A DNA stretch of 64,000 nucleotides, from the NCBI RefSeq assembly GCF_030996345.1, contig NZ_CP118747.1, forward strand, positions 990,001 through 1,054,000. The letters are read 5' to 3'. This DNA is from Acidithiobacillus sp. AMEEHan (GTDB lineage: Bacteria; Pseudomonadota; Gammaproteobacteria; Acidithiobacillales; Acidithiobacillaceae). Below, piece after piece: positions 55,610 to 63,382 of this stretch. Position 1 is the stretch's first letter. Each line of letters begins with the position of its first letter. Made by a program: the position numbers and the translations under genes. The notes beneath the pieces are model-generated. The model had not been told where the DNA came from and searched no databases. It saw only the letters and a list, made by a program, of their open reading frames with translations.

Positions 55610-56791
55610 ATGAAGTCGAAAGAAAAACAAGCCATAATCGGCCTGAGTTTTATCTACGTGGCAAGAATGTTGGGTCTGTTCATGCTGATGCCAGTACTCG
55701 CGCTTGATAATCAGCAACTGCTGGGCAGCACTCCTTTTCTTTTGGGTCTCGCTGTGGGTGTTTATGGCTTGGCGCAAGCCCTTCTGCAGTTTCCTTTTGG
55801 CAGCATTTCCGATCGCATGGGACGTAAACCGGTTCTGGTTTTTGGCTTGTTGCTCTTTATCGCCGGATCTCTTCTTGGCGCATGGACGGACAATATCTGG
55901 GGTGTCATTTTTGCGCGCACGCTGCAGGGCGCCGGTGCTGTGTCTTCAGTGCTCTTGGCTCTCGCTGGAGATCTGACGGGAGAGGCACACCGAACCAAGG
56001 CCATGGCCGCCATTGGTGGAAGTATCTCCATAGCGTATGTACTCGGAATGGTGTTAGGTCCTTTGATTTATGGATATTCAGGGCTCCCTGGTGTGTTTTT
56101 CTGGTCCGCCGTGCTTGGAGTTATGGCTTTGCTGCCGATAAGCTTCATCATACCAAAAGGGGACATAGCAAATTGGCAGCGCATGGGATCCATCCAGGAC
56201 GTTCTTCGTGTTTTTCTTCGTCCATCAGTTCAAATGGCGAGTATTGGCATTTTCTTTCTACAGACCATTTTGGGTGCGAGTTTTGTGGTGATCTCACCGG
56301 AATTGCTACACGCAGCACAGCTGCCCAAAGATTCTATCTGGAAAGTCTATATTCCCGTCATGCTTGCGGGAATCATTTTAATGATCTATCCGGTTGTGTA
56401 TGCGGAAAAGAACGGACAATTGGGTAAAATGCTGTCGTTCAGTGCTGTGGTGTTGGCCATTGGTGCGTTGGGCATGGGGCTGTATCCAACTCATTTCTGG
56501 TTAATAGCTATCTCTGCGGTAGCGTTTTTTACTGGTTACAATATTGCCTCTGCCATTCTCCCCTCCATGGTGAGTCGATCTACGGAATCAAAAGACCGCG
56601 GTGCCGCGAGTGGTGTGTATTCCATGATGCAGTTTCTTGGGATTTTTTCGGGCGGAGTTCTTGGAGGGTTGGGATTGTGGTGGATTGGTGCACGAGGCGT
56701 GTTTGCCCTGATTTCGATAGTTGGGTGCGTTCTCGCGCTATACGCACGTATCAGCCTTGTGACAAATCGCTTGCTACGGAGGACATCATGA
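55610..56791 (+). CDS. MFS permease linked to the cta genes (ctaT-like)
   Basis: The 393-residue protein has twelve helices in the Major Facilitator pattern. The loop 2-3 signature GSISDRMGRKPVLVFGLLL is complete. The substrate is unknown; a permease at this place (ctaT) is known in the A. ferrooxidans cta cluster and is thought to help oxidase maturation, for example in copper supply. ATG 55610 starts at the usual MFS N-terminus but has no good ribosome site; ATG 55568, overlapping ctaB, is an alternative. The stop overlaps the next gene (ATGA). Confidence 0.85.
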   Translation: MKSKEKQAIIGLSFIYVARMLGLFMLMPVLALDNQQLLGSTPFLLGLAVGVYGLAQALLQFPFGSISDRMGRKPVLVFGLLLFIAGSLLGAWTDNIWGVIFARTLQGAGAVSSVLLALAGDLTGEAHRTKAMAAIGGSISIAYVLGMVLGPLIYGYSGLPGVFFWSAVLGVMALLPISFIIPKGDIANWQRMGSIQDVLRVFLRPSVQMASIGIFFLQTILGASFVVISPELLHAAQLPKDSIWKVYIPVMLAGIILMIYPVVYAEKNGQLGKMLSFSAVVLAIGALGMGLYPTHFWLIAISAVAFFTGYNIASAILPSMVSRSTESKDRGAASGVYSMMQFLGIFSGGVLGGLGLWWIGARGVFALISIVGCVLALYARISLVTNRLLRRTS

Positions 56792-56982
56792 GTACAAACG
56801 AAGGCCGTCTGGATCGTATTATCCGCATAGTCATCGGAATTATTTTGTTGGCATTAGTATTCGTTGGCCCCAAAACCGACTGGGGGTGGATTGGAATCAT
56901 ACCGTTACTGACTGGAGCCATGGGATTCTGTCCGTTATATGCTGTCTTTGGTATAAAGACTTGTCCAGCTAAAAGGCGGTGA
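56788..56982 (+). CDS. small DUF2892-type membrane protein
   Basis: The 64-residue protein has the YgaP/DUF2892 form: NEGRLDRIIRIVIGIILL, a second helix, and a CPLYAVFGIKTC end with two cysteines. Such modules accompany rhodanese or sulfur-related genes. It overlaps the permease by 4 bp, with GGAGGACATC upstream, and precedes the Rrf2 regulator by 22 bp. Confidence 0.85.
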   Translation: MSTNEGRLDRIIRIVIGIILLALVFVGPKTDWGWIGIIPLLTGAMGFCPLYAVFGIKTCPAKRR

Positions 56983-57004
56983 TCTCCTATTCTGTAATCA
57001 AATA

Positions 57005-57424
57005 ATGTTCGGTTTCATTCTTAGCAAAAATTCTGAGATTGCCCTAGCTGGCTTGGTGTATTTAGCCAAGCATCATTCTGACTCGCCAGCGCGGGGGAAG
57101 GAGGTTGCCCTTCACCTTCAAAAGGAAGAACAATATGTCAAGTCAATTTTGCGCATTCTAGCAAAAAATGAAATCCTGCGTGTAGTTAAGGGGAAAAATG
57201 GCGGCTATCTATTTTCTACTCAAGCACAATATCTAACCGTGGCAGATGTTGTGCGCATCGTTGATCGTTACCTCCCTACTAGTGACTGTATATTTAGAAA
57301 GAAAATTTGTTCTCGCTCTCGCGGTTGCCCCATGCAATGCCAATGGCGCAGGTTAAGAGAAAATGGACAGCGGCTTATTGAGGGGCAAACTATCAGGGAT
57401 TTGGTTTTGTGGTGCGAGATGTGA
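57005..57424 (+). CDS. Rrf2-family regulator (IscR/NsrR type, ctaR-like)
   Basis: The 139-residue winged-helix protein has the N-terminal EIALAGLVYLAKHH, the recognition region KEEQYVKSILRILAKNEILR and the wing VVKGKNGGYLF. Three or more cysteines in CIFRKKICSRSRGCPMQC fit iron-sulfur ligation as in IscR, NsrR and RsrR. It probably senses iron-sulfur status, oxygen or NO and may feed back on the oxidase cluster, at whose end it lies. Confidence 0.9.
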   Translation: MFGFILSKNSEIALAGLVYLAKHHSDSPARGKEVALHLQKEEQYVKSILRILAKNEILRVVKGKNGGYLFSTQAQYLTVADVVRIVDRYLPTSDCIFRKKICSRSRGCPMQCQWRRLRENGQRLIEGQTIRDLVLWCEM

Positions 57425-57479
57425 TCGACAAATCCGCAGTGCTTGTTTGCCTCCCGATCTTTTTCGACAGCTCGGCTCA

Positions 57480-59368
57480 CCCGAGTTCGACGGTTCATCG
57501 GCAAAAATCGTCAATTTCGTAACGCCGCCCCAGCATTTATAGGGGTTTCAGCGCCTATTTTCTAAAACCTCTGTGGTGGCACGTTCTATCACTTAGTCTA
57601 TTTTATTGACATGCCTGTTAACGCTGATAAAGTGGCGGCATGCATGTGAAGATTACCACCTCCGGTAGCCGCCGCTATGTCCAGCTTGTTGAGTCCTACC
57701 GGGATGGTGCCGGAAAGGTCAAAAAGCGTACCGTCGCTACACTTGGGCGGCTGGATCAGGTCGACAGTCAGTTGAATGCCGTGATTCAGGGCCTGATGAA
57801 GGTCAGCGGCCAGGTACCCACCCCGTCGCCACTGATTTCTTCGCCATCCATCGCTTTTGAAACAGCGCGTGCTTTTGGCGATGTCTGGGCCTTGACCGAA
57901 CTCTGGAAGGATCTGGGCTTCAGCGCCCTACGTCAGGTGTTCCGCAAGACCCGCCATACGACCGATGTGGAAGCTCTGATACGGGTGATGGTCCTCAACC
58001 GGCTCTGCGATCCCGAATCGAAACTGGGCGTACTGCGCTGGGTGGAAACCGTCGCATTGCCGGATTTCCCCGTGACAGCGATTCCCCACCAGCAACTCCT
58101 GCGCAGCATGGATGCCCTGATGGAGCAGCAGAGTGCCGTAGATGCTGTTGTAGCCGGACTGTTGCGCCCCCTGATCGATCAGGACCTGTCCGTGGTCTTC
58201 TATGACCTCACCACGATCCGCAGTGAAGGCCTGGTCACGGTTCCCCAGGACATCCGTCAATTTGGGATGGCCAAGGAGGGCCTGATCGCCCGCCAGTTCC
58301 TGCTGGGGGTCGTGCAGACTGCAGAGGGTTTGCCGATCTACCATGAGGTCTTCGATGGCAACACCGCTGAGACCAAAACGCTGCTGCCGACCCTGGGCAA
58401 AGTGCTGGAGCGCTTTCCGACAGTGCGGCGCCTGGTGCTCATCGCGGATCGCGGGTTGTTGAGTCTGGATAATTTGGCTGCCCTGCAGGCGATTCGGCTG
58501 GCCAATGGGCAGTCTCTGGAGTTTATCGTGGCCGTACCGGGGCGGCGGTATCATGAATTTTCCGATCTGCTGGATAGTTTCCAGCGGGAGTCGTGCAACA
58601 CTGCCACTGAAGAAGTCATCGGTGAGCGCACCTGGAACGACTTACGGCTGGTCATCGCCCATGATCCCATGACGGCGGCGGGCCAGACCGCCAAGCGGAA
58701 TGCGCGGATCGAAGCGCTGATTGCCCAGGGAGACCAGTGGGCCGACAAACTGGATGGTCAGGACGACGGCAAGAAACATCGGGGCCGCAAGCTCTCCGAC
58801 AGCGGTGCCAAGGCACGCTTCTACCATGCCGTCTGCGAGGCGCATTTATCGCGCATTATCCAAGTCGATATGGCAGCACAGCAGTTTAGCTACGACATCG
58901 ACGAGGGCGCACGGACGCTGGCAGAAAGGATGGATGGCAAGCTCCTGCTCGTGACCAATGTGCAGGACCTGTCACCGGCGGAGGTCGTGACGCGTTATAA
59001 GTCACTTGCCGACATCGAGCGTGGTTTCAAGGTGCTCAAATCTGAGCTGGAAATGGGCCCGGTCTACCACCGCCTGCCCGACAGGATACGGGCGCACGCA
59101 GCGATCTGCTTCATGGCGCTGATTCTACATCGGGTCATGCGCAGTCGATTACGTGCGAGCCACACCGGGCTGACGCCGGAACGAGCCTTGGAGCAACTCC
59201 ACCGCATTCAGCATCACCGAGTTCGTTTCAATGGTGCCCCACCCGTATCCGGGGTGTCTTCCATCCAGAAACCAACAGCGTCTCAGCAACTGACGCTGTT
59301 GTAGTGGAGCGTTTTGAAATCGCTATTAGCGATATCAAGGGGTTGCGAGATTAATTGTCGAACTCGGG
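57480..59368 (+). mobile_element. IS1634-family (IS4 superfamily) insertion sequence
   Basis: The element is about 1.89 kb. The ends CCCGAGTTCGACGGTTCATC (left) and CCCGAGTTCGACAATTAATC (right, read inward) are inverted repeats. GGCTC flanks both sides (57474-57478 and 59369-59373), a likely target duplication. The left 160 bp before the transposase carry no gene. Confidence 0.9.
57640..59304 (+). CDS. IS1634-family transposase
   Basis: The 554-residue DDE transposase has an N-terminal MHVKITTSGSRRYVQLVESY domain, then VVFYDLTTIRSEG (first Asp), LVLIADRGLLS (second Asp) and, near the C-terminus, YKSLADIERGFKVLKSELE with the glutamate of the YREK-like motif. It is complete, although it lacks 13 residues near the C-terminus present in the remnant at 44922-45254. 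It appears functional. Confidence 0.9.
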   Translation: MHVKITTSGSRRYVQLVESYRDGAGKVKKRTVATLGRLDQVDSQLNAVIQGLMKVSGQVPTPSPLISSPSIAFETARAFGDVWALTELWKDLGFSALRQVFRKTRHTTDVEALIRVMVLNRLCDPESKLGVLRWVETVALPDFPVTAIPHQQLLRSMDALMEQQSAVDAVVAGLLRPLIDQDLSVVFYDLTTIRSEGLVTVPQDIRQFGMAKEGLIARQFLLGVVQTAEGLPIYHEVFDGNTAETKTLLPTLGKVLERFPTVRRLVLIADRGLLSLDNLAALQAIRLANGQSLEFIVAVPGRRYHEFSDLLDSFQRESCNTATEEVIGERTWNDLRLVIAHDPMTAAGQTAKRNARIEALIAQGDQWADKLDGQDDGKKHRGRKLSDSGAKARFYHAVCEAHLSRIIQVDMAAQQFSYDIDEGARTLAERMDGKLLLVTNVQDLSPAEVVTRYKSLADIERGFKVLKSELEMGPVYHRLPDRIRAHAAICFMALILHRVMRSRLRASHTGLTPERALEQLHRIQHHRVRFNGAPPVSGVSSIQKPTASQQLTLL

Positions 59369-59371
59369 GGC

Positions 59372-59560
59372 TCGGCGCCACCGAGGAGAAGACCACCATT
59401 ACTGGCGAAACGACGTGCCCTCTATGAGGCGGCCAAGAGGAAAAACACCTTTCGCTGGTCAGGTGCAACACGCAACCGGACGCCCGTCAGTATAGTCGAT
59501 CTGAAACGGCAGTGGCAGGGAAAAAGGCAGCGTAAAGGCTGGAAGTGGCAACCACCTTAA
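59372..59560 (+). pseudogene. C-terminal remnant of an IS3-type transposase
   Basis: One frame reads LLAKRRALYEAAKRKN, then FRWSGATRNRTPV, and stops at 59558-59560. The pattern is that of the C-terminal end of integrase-core (IS3-like) transposases. The rest is missing; the IS1634 element joins it on the left. The family assignment is by pattern only. Confidence 0.55.
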
Positions 59561-59630
59561 CAGACGCCGGTCACTTCGCTGTGTTTGCAATCGCCGTATT
59601 GGTCGAGAAGAAGAACCCTCAGTCCCACTA

Positions 59631-60077
59631 TCAATCGGAACAGCGCATGCATTGCACGTCATAACGCTGAATCCAGGCTTGCAGTGCTGCGATGGCGTCG
59701 GGCCCAGTATGCAAGGTGTCCAAAGCGTGTTCTGGTTCATCGGCGCGTATCTTGGCGATCCAGGCATCTCCATAGGGGGCGATATTGATGAGGTGCGGAT
59801 CATCGATCAGGATCTCATTTCGCTCGAACACCTCCCCAGCAAAGGGGACTGGCACACCACCTGCCCATTTGCCACTTTCGAGGGTTGCTACATGACGGCC
59901 AGCGGCAATCTGGGTACCGACTTTTTTGATTCGCGCTTTCTGCAAACGCCCGGACATGGTTTGCGCGGGATCGGTGACGCCAACAGTAAAAATACCTTCG
60001 CCTTCAGGGCGCACCCAGACATAGTCCAAATCATAAAAGAGTTCTTCCGGCAGCTCACAACCACGAAATTCGCTCAT
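59631..60077 (-). CDS. GcvH-like lipoyl-carrier protein
   Basis: The 148-residue protein has the lipoyl-domain fold of glycine-cleavage H protein. FTVGVTDPAQTMSGRL is followed by the lipoylation site VATLESGKWAGGVPVPFAG (lysine of ESGKW) and IAPYGDAWIAKI. No gcvT or gcvP is nearby. In sulfur oxidisers, GcvH-like carriers (LbpA) serve the sHdr sulfur-oxidation complex, so a sulfur role is possible, but no hdr genes are in the window. It overlaps the hemerythrin gene by 4 bp. A C-terminal CMRC pair is unusual for GcvH. Confidence 0.85.
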   Translation of the reverse strand: MSEFRGCELPEELFYDLDYVWVRPEGEGIFTVGVTDPAQTMSGRLQKARIKKVGTQIAAGRHVATLESGKWAGGVPVPFAGEVFERNEILIDDPHLINIAPYGDAWIAKIRADEPEHALDTLHTGPDAIAALQAWIQRYDVQCMRCSD

Positions 60078-60532
60078 GAATGTGCCTCCTGCAATGTTTG
60101 CAATCGCTGTATGGCGTCTGCCCCATGGTCAGATAACGCCTCGGCAAGATGTGGATACAACTCCGATTCCTCTTTTGCATCATGCTGTTTGAGTATGGTT
60201 TGCACGGTGCTGAGCAAATCGCCAAAATCCTCGGCATTCTGTTGATCAATGGCTTCGGCCATTTCCAGAAAGAACACTTTTAGGTCACTATGACCTTTGC
60301 GCAATAGAGCCGTCAAAGCATGTTCCTCTCCACCTTCCCAGTTTTCGAAGGCGGGAAAAAGGAGCTCTTCCTCCACGCTCATATGACCATCAACGATGCC
60401 TTTGCGAAATGTTTCCAGCTCCGCAGCCGCATCTGACCATCGTCCTTCACTCACCGCCTGGGCGCTCCTCTCTAAAAGTTTGTCCAGGCGTTCATGATCC
60501 GACTGCATGACCTCTGCAATGTGTTCGTTCAT
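60074..60532 (-). CDS. hemerythrin HHE-domain protein
   Basis: The 152-residue four-helix protein has the diiron histidine/glutamate pattern of hemerythrin/RIC-type proteins: SDHERLDKLL, GHMSVEEELLFPAF, LLRKGHSDLKVF and LKQHDAKEESELYPHL. Such proteins bind O2 or NO or repair damaged iron-sulfur centres. The neighbours are a GcvH-like gene (overlap) and, further on, globin and 2Fe-2S reductase genes, suggesting a nitrosative or oxygen stress role. GGAGAAATGG precedes the start. Confidence 0.9.
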   Translation of the reverse strand: MNEHIAEVMQSDHERLDKLLERSAQAVSEGRWSDAAAELETFRKGIVDGHMSVEEELLFPAFENWEGGEEHALTALLRKGHSDLKVFFLEMAEAIDQQNAEDFGDLLSTVQTILKQHDAKEESELYPHLAEALSDHGADAIQRLQTLQEAHS

Positions 60533-60630
60533 AATCCATTTCTCCTCATGAATGGAAACTGATTACTGGATATGCGGGTCCGTTTAGACTAGTCTTCCCG
60601 ATGTGGATAGGCAAAAGGAGTACAATCCTC

Positions 60631-60873
60631 ATGAAAGTACAGCTTCTGGTATCCAAATGGTGTCCCACTTGTCCCCAGGCCGAGAAAATCTGGCAGGAGG
60701 CGGCGCAGAAACGTCCAATGGACTTGGAAATCCTGGATGTAGCTGACAAAGCGGGTCGAGAAGTCGTCAGCCGACTGCGTATCAAGACCGTCCCGGCCGT
60801 GGTCATCGACAACCAGTTGAAGACGGTGGGCACGCAACCTCTGACGGAAGTCCTGCGACTACTGGATGCCTGA
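60631..60873 (+). CDS. thioredoxin-like small redox protein
   Basis: The 80-residue thioredoxin fold has the active site WCPTCPQAE near residue 10 and the cis-proline region IKTVPAVVID. It is similar to small glutaredoxin-like or thioredoxin-like disulfide reductases found with reductases. I chose ATG 60631; the open frame to 60601 has no better start. It lies opposite to its neighbours, between hemerythrin and the 2Fe-2S reductase. Confidence 0.88.
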   Translation: MKVQLLVSKWCPTCPQAEKIWQEAAQKRPMDLEILDVADKAGREVVSRLRIKTVPAVVIDNQLKTVGTQPLTEVLRLLDA

Positions 60874-60906
60874 AGCGCCAGGGTTCTGCTTCGCGCGCGG
60901 GCCAGG

Positions 60907-61893
60907 TCAGGCGCTGGGGCTGAAGCTGTCGAAGTGGATCTGTTCATGAGGGACTCCGTGGGAGAGCAAGAGATCCGTGGCGGCTTCCACCATCCCCGGG
61001 CTGCCGCAGAGATAAACTTCATGTTCTTGCCAATGGCCTTCCGCAGCCACCGCCGGCAAAAGACGCCGGGGCCCCGACCAGCGCAGAAGTTCCGGATCGG
61101 AACAGGATACCGAAAAACGCAGTTCGCTCCGCTCCTGTCGCAATTCTTCGAGCACATCCAAGTGGTAGAGATCGCGCCGATTGCGCACCCCGAAATACAG
61201 CGATATTGACCGTCTCCAGCCGAGTTTGCGGCTTTCCTCGAGAATGGCTTCGATAGGAGCGAGGCCGGTCCCGGCGGCAATGCAGAGTAATGGTCGTTCA
61301 TTCTCCGTCCGTAAGTAAAAATCTCCTTGCGCGCCGGAGAGGACAATTTCATCGCCGATCTGGGCGCGGGTAAAGAGCCACTCGGAGAATTTTCCGCCCG
61401 GTACCTTGCGGATATGGAAGTGCAGCCGTTGATCCTCGCGCGGCGCATTTGCCATGGAGTAGGAACGCCAAGCATTCGTTTCTCCCGGAATCTTCAATCT
61501 CGCGTATTGTCCCGCCCGGTAGGGATAGGGGCGATCGCATTGGATTATGAGTTCCATGACGGTTTCCCCCAACGGACAAAGACTCTCGACTCGTCCCTGC
61601 CATTGCTCTGCAGTATCTATTTTTGCTGCGATGCGTAAGGAGCTGCGTGGCTGCGCTTTACATAAAATCGCTTTTCCGGATGCGCGCTCTTCCGGCGTCA
61701 ATAATAAAGGCATGAAAGGAAGCTGGGTGATTTCTCCCTCCAGAATCGTTCCTTTGCAATCGCCGCAGGAACCATTGCCGCAACCGTGATGAATGGCGAT
61801 TCCCTGCTCCAGTGCGGCCTCGACGATGCTTTGGTCTTCTCGGACCCGGAAACGAGTTCCGGAGGGCTCGAGGACTATTTCGTGTTCGATCAT
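60907..61893 (-). CDS. 2Fe-2S ferredoxin-NAD(P)H/flavin oxidoreductase
   Basis: The 328-residue protein has a plant-type ferredoxin domain (residues 1-90; C-x4-C-x2-C in GCGNGSCGDC and the fourth cysteine in AILCKA), a flavin domain with RSYSMANAP, and an NAD domain with CIAAGTGLAPIEAIL and the C-terminal CGSPGMV. It is the architecture of monooxygenase reductases and CDP-6-deoxyhexose reductases. It lies 66 bp downstream of a single-domain globin and together they could act as a two-piece flavohemoglobin. Confidence 0.93.
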   Translation of the reverse strand: MIEHEIVLEPSGTRFRVREDQSIVEAALEQGIAIHHGCGNGSCGDCKGTILEGEITQLPFMPLLLTPEERASGKAILCKAQPRSSLRIAAKIDTAEQWQGRVESLCPLGETVMELIIQCDRPYPYRAGQYARLKIPGETNAWRSYSMANAPREDQRLHFHIRKVPGGKFSEWLFTRAQIGDEIVLSGAQGDFYLRTENERPLLCIAAGTGLAPIEAILEESRKLGWRRSISLYFGVRNRRDLYHLDVLEELRQERSELRFSVSCSDPELLRWSGPRRLLPAVAAEGHWQEHEVYLCGSPGMVEAATDLLLSHGVPHEQIHFDSFSPSA

Positions 61894-61926
61894 GTGCTGT
61901 CCTACCTTCCAGGGATCATCAAAAGT

Positions 61927-61953
61927 GCGGTCGCCAAGCGAGTTGGCGACCGC
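61927..61953 (-). terminator. intercistronic hairpin between globin and reductase genes
   Basis: GCGGTCGCCAA (61927-61937) and TTGGCGACCGC (61943-61953) form a perfect 11-bp stem with a 5-base loop. On the minus strand it is followed by ACTTTTGATG. It could attenuate transcription into the reductase gene or stabilise the globin mRNA. Confidence 0.6.
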
Positions 61954-61959
61954 AAGATT

Positions 61960-62424
61960 TCAGGCAACTGCAGGAGGTACGTCGTCGAGAACGAGAGGAA
62001 CATAGCGTTCCGGTGCCATCGCTTCGGCAGCGGCTTGGATACAGATGCTTGCCGCCAGGTTGTAGGCCTCGATCCACGACTCCGCCATTTCCTGGGTCCA
62101 GGCCGGCCCCAGAAAATGCTTCAGGGTCAGCAACAGGCTTTTCCCCACGATGGGATAGTGTTCTGGCCGAGTATCGTATTTTATATGGCCGATCCCCAGT
62201 TCTTTCAGATAAGGAACCAGCATCTCCGTGTTATCGATATTGCTGGCGATCAGAATCACCGAGTTGAAGAGTCGCACCCGCTGCTCGCTCATATCCCCTG
62301 GGAACATCTTCCGGACTTCGGGATAATGGCTGAACATGGTATCGTAAAAGTGCTGCGCAACCTGCACTCCCAAATCCTGTGCGGCCTTGCCGCTTTGCTT
62401 GATCAAATCGATGTTGATGGTCAT
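61960..62424 (-). CDS. single-domain globin (flavohemoglobin-type heme domain)
   Basis: The 154-residue globin has LGVQVAQHFYDTMFSHYPEVRKMF (split here by the helix C/D region) and the proximal region GIGHIKYDTRPEHYPIVGKS, with the histidine followed by the P-E-x-Y-P pattern of flavohemoglobins. No reductase domain is fused. ATG 62424 follows GGAG and gives the normal globin length; the longer frame to 62508 covers the regulatory box. Probable role: NO dioxygenation or O2 binding, with the downstream reductase as electron donor. Confidence 0.92.
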   Translation of the reverse strand: MTINIDLIKQSGKAAQDLGVQVAQHFYDTMFSHYPEVRKMFPGDMSEQRVRLFNSVILIASNIDNTEMLVPYLKELGIGHIKYDTRPEHYPIVGKSLLLTLKHFLGPAWTQEMAESWIEAYNLAASICIQAAAEAMAPERYVPLVLDDVPPAVA

Positions 62425-62494
62425 TTTGGAGTCTCCTGAATGCATCTTGCCCAATTGGCGACTGTGAGTATCTGGCTTCGGGGCGATGGCTTCC

Positions 62495-62508
62495 TTGATC
62501 TTGGTCAA
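62495..62508. promoter_or_regulatory. FNR/DNR-type box in the globin-crp intergenic region
   Basis: TTGAT-CTTG-GTCAA differs from the consensus TTGAT-N4-ATCAA by one base. It lies between the divergent globin and Crp/Fnr genes, so the regulator could control both. Confidence 0.65.
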
Positions 62509-62567
62509 GATTTTTCGGCATATCTGCAGCTGCCCCGAGGTAGGTGCCGGGTGTCGGGAGCGGCAGC

Positions 62568-63254
62568 ATGACGGAAGACCTTTTGCCCTATGCTGCCCGA
62601 CTGCGACAGCAGCCGCTTTTTGCAGTCTGGTCGCCGTCCCAGTTGGAGACGTTGCTCGGCGAATGTCGGCTCCATGCGTGCGAGAACGGAGATTTGCTGT
62701 TCATCGAAAAGGATCCGGCAGAGCAGTTTTACTTTTTGGATGCCGGAGTTGTCGAGTTGCTGAGTACGAGCGCTGAGGGCAAGGAGAAGGTGGTCGAGAT
62801 CATGCAAGCGGGCGACCTCTTTGCGGAAGCTGTAGCGTTCATGGGGGGAAGATACCCGGTCACGGCCAGATGCCAGGGAAAAACCAAAGTGTTACAGATC
62901 CCTTTTTCGCCATTTGTTGGCATTCTTGAGGACGACCCACGTCTCATGCGACGCATCCTTGGGCAATTGAGCATGCGGCTGCATTTTCTGGTCAAAGAGA
63001 TTCGCATGCGCAGTATCGAGTCTGCCGATACAAGAATATGCAATTATTTGCTGGAATTATCGGATGCCTCGGAAGAAACCGAGCAGTTCCTGCTACCGGC
63101 CAAAAAAGTCAGTGTCGCTGCCCGATTGGGGGTAACTCCCGAAACCCTCTCTCGCGTTCTACGTAGACTAAAAGAAGCTGGAGCTATCGATATGCGAGAT
63201 AAAACCATCACTGTCCTAGACCGCCGTAAACTTCTGGAGGCAGGGTTAAGATAG
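62568..63254 (+). CDS. Crp/Fnr-family transcriptional regulator
   Basis: The 228-residue protein has a cyclic-nucleotide-type sensor domain (LFIEKDPAEQFYFLDAGVVEL, AGDLFAEAVAFMGG) and a C-terminal helix-turn-helix (VSVAARLGVTPETLSRVLRRLKEAGAI). The recognition helix contains ETLSRVLRRL, compatible with TTGAT half-sites. There is no N-terminal four-cysteine FNR cluster, so a heme-based DNR-like NO sensor is more likely than an oxygen sensor. ATG 62568 follows GGGAGCGG. It is divergent from the globin gene. Confidence 0.9.
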   Translation: MTEDLLPYAARLRQQPLFAVWSPSQLETLLGECRLHACENGDLLFIEKDPAEQFYFLDAGVVELLSTSAEGKEKVVEIMQAGDLFAEAVAFMGGRYPVTARCQGKTKVLQIPFSPFVGILEDDPRLMRRILGQLSMRLHFLVKEIRMRSIESADTRICNYLLELSDASEETEQFLLPAKKVSVAARLGVTPETLSRVLRRLKEAGAIDMRDKTITVLDRRKLLEAGLR

Positions 63255-63382
63255 GAGGTAATTGACCACTTTGTCTTCGGTCGGAATTTGTGCTTCTTCG
63301 AAAATATGAACGACCACTTCCGCTGAATTGTGTTGAAAAAACCCTGGTTTTGGTGGCCCTTCCTGGCTGGTTGCCGTTATAA
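63246..63382 (-). pseudogene. C-terminal fragment of an unidentified gene cut by the IS5-family element
   Basis: The minus-strand frame reads KPGFFQHNSAEVVVHIFEEA and ends VNYLLS with TAA at 63246-63248. The frame upstream enters the IS at 63383. The 45 residues look coding and would end 9 bp inside the convergent crp gene. I do not recognise the family. Confidence 0.45.

Noticed and set aside
57616-57640. TGTTAACG followed by GATAAAGT resembles the Tn7-like right terminus at 10901 and could be a transposon end
   Set aside because: It lies inside the IS1634 element just before its transposase, lacks the repeated ACAATANAGT sites and has no matching 5-bp duplication, so it is best taken as chance.
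62425-62508. 28-residue N-terminal extension of the globin
   Set aside because: The extension is not globin-like, covers the FNR/DNR-type box, and ATG 62424 has a good ribosome site.
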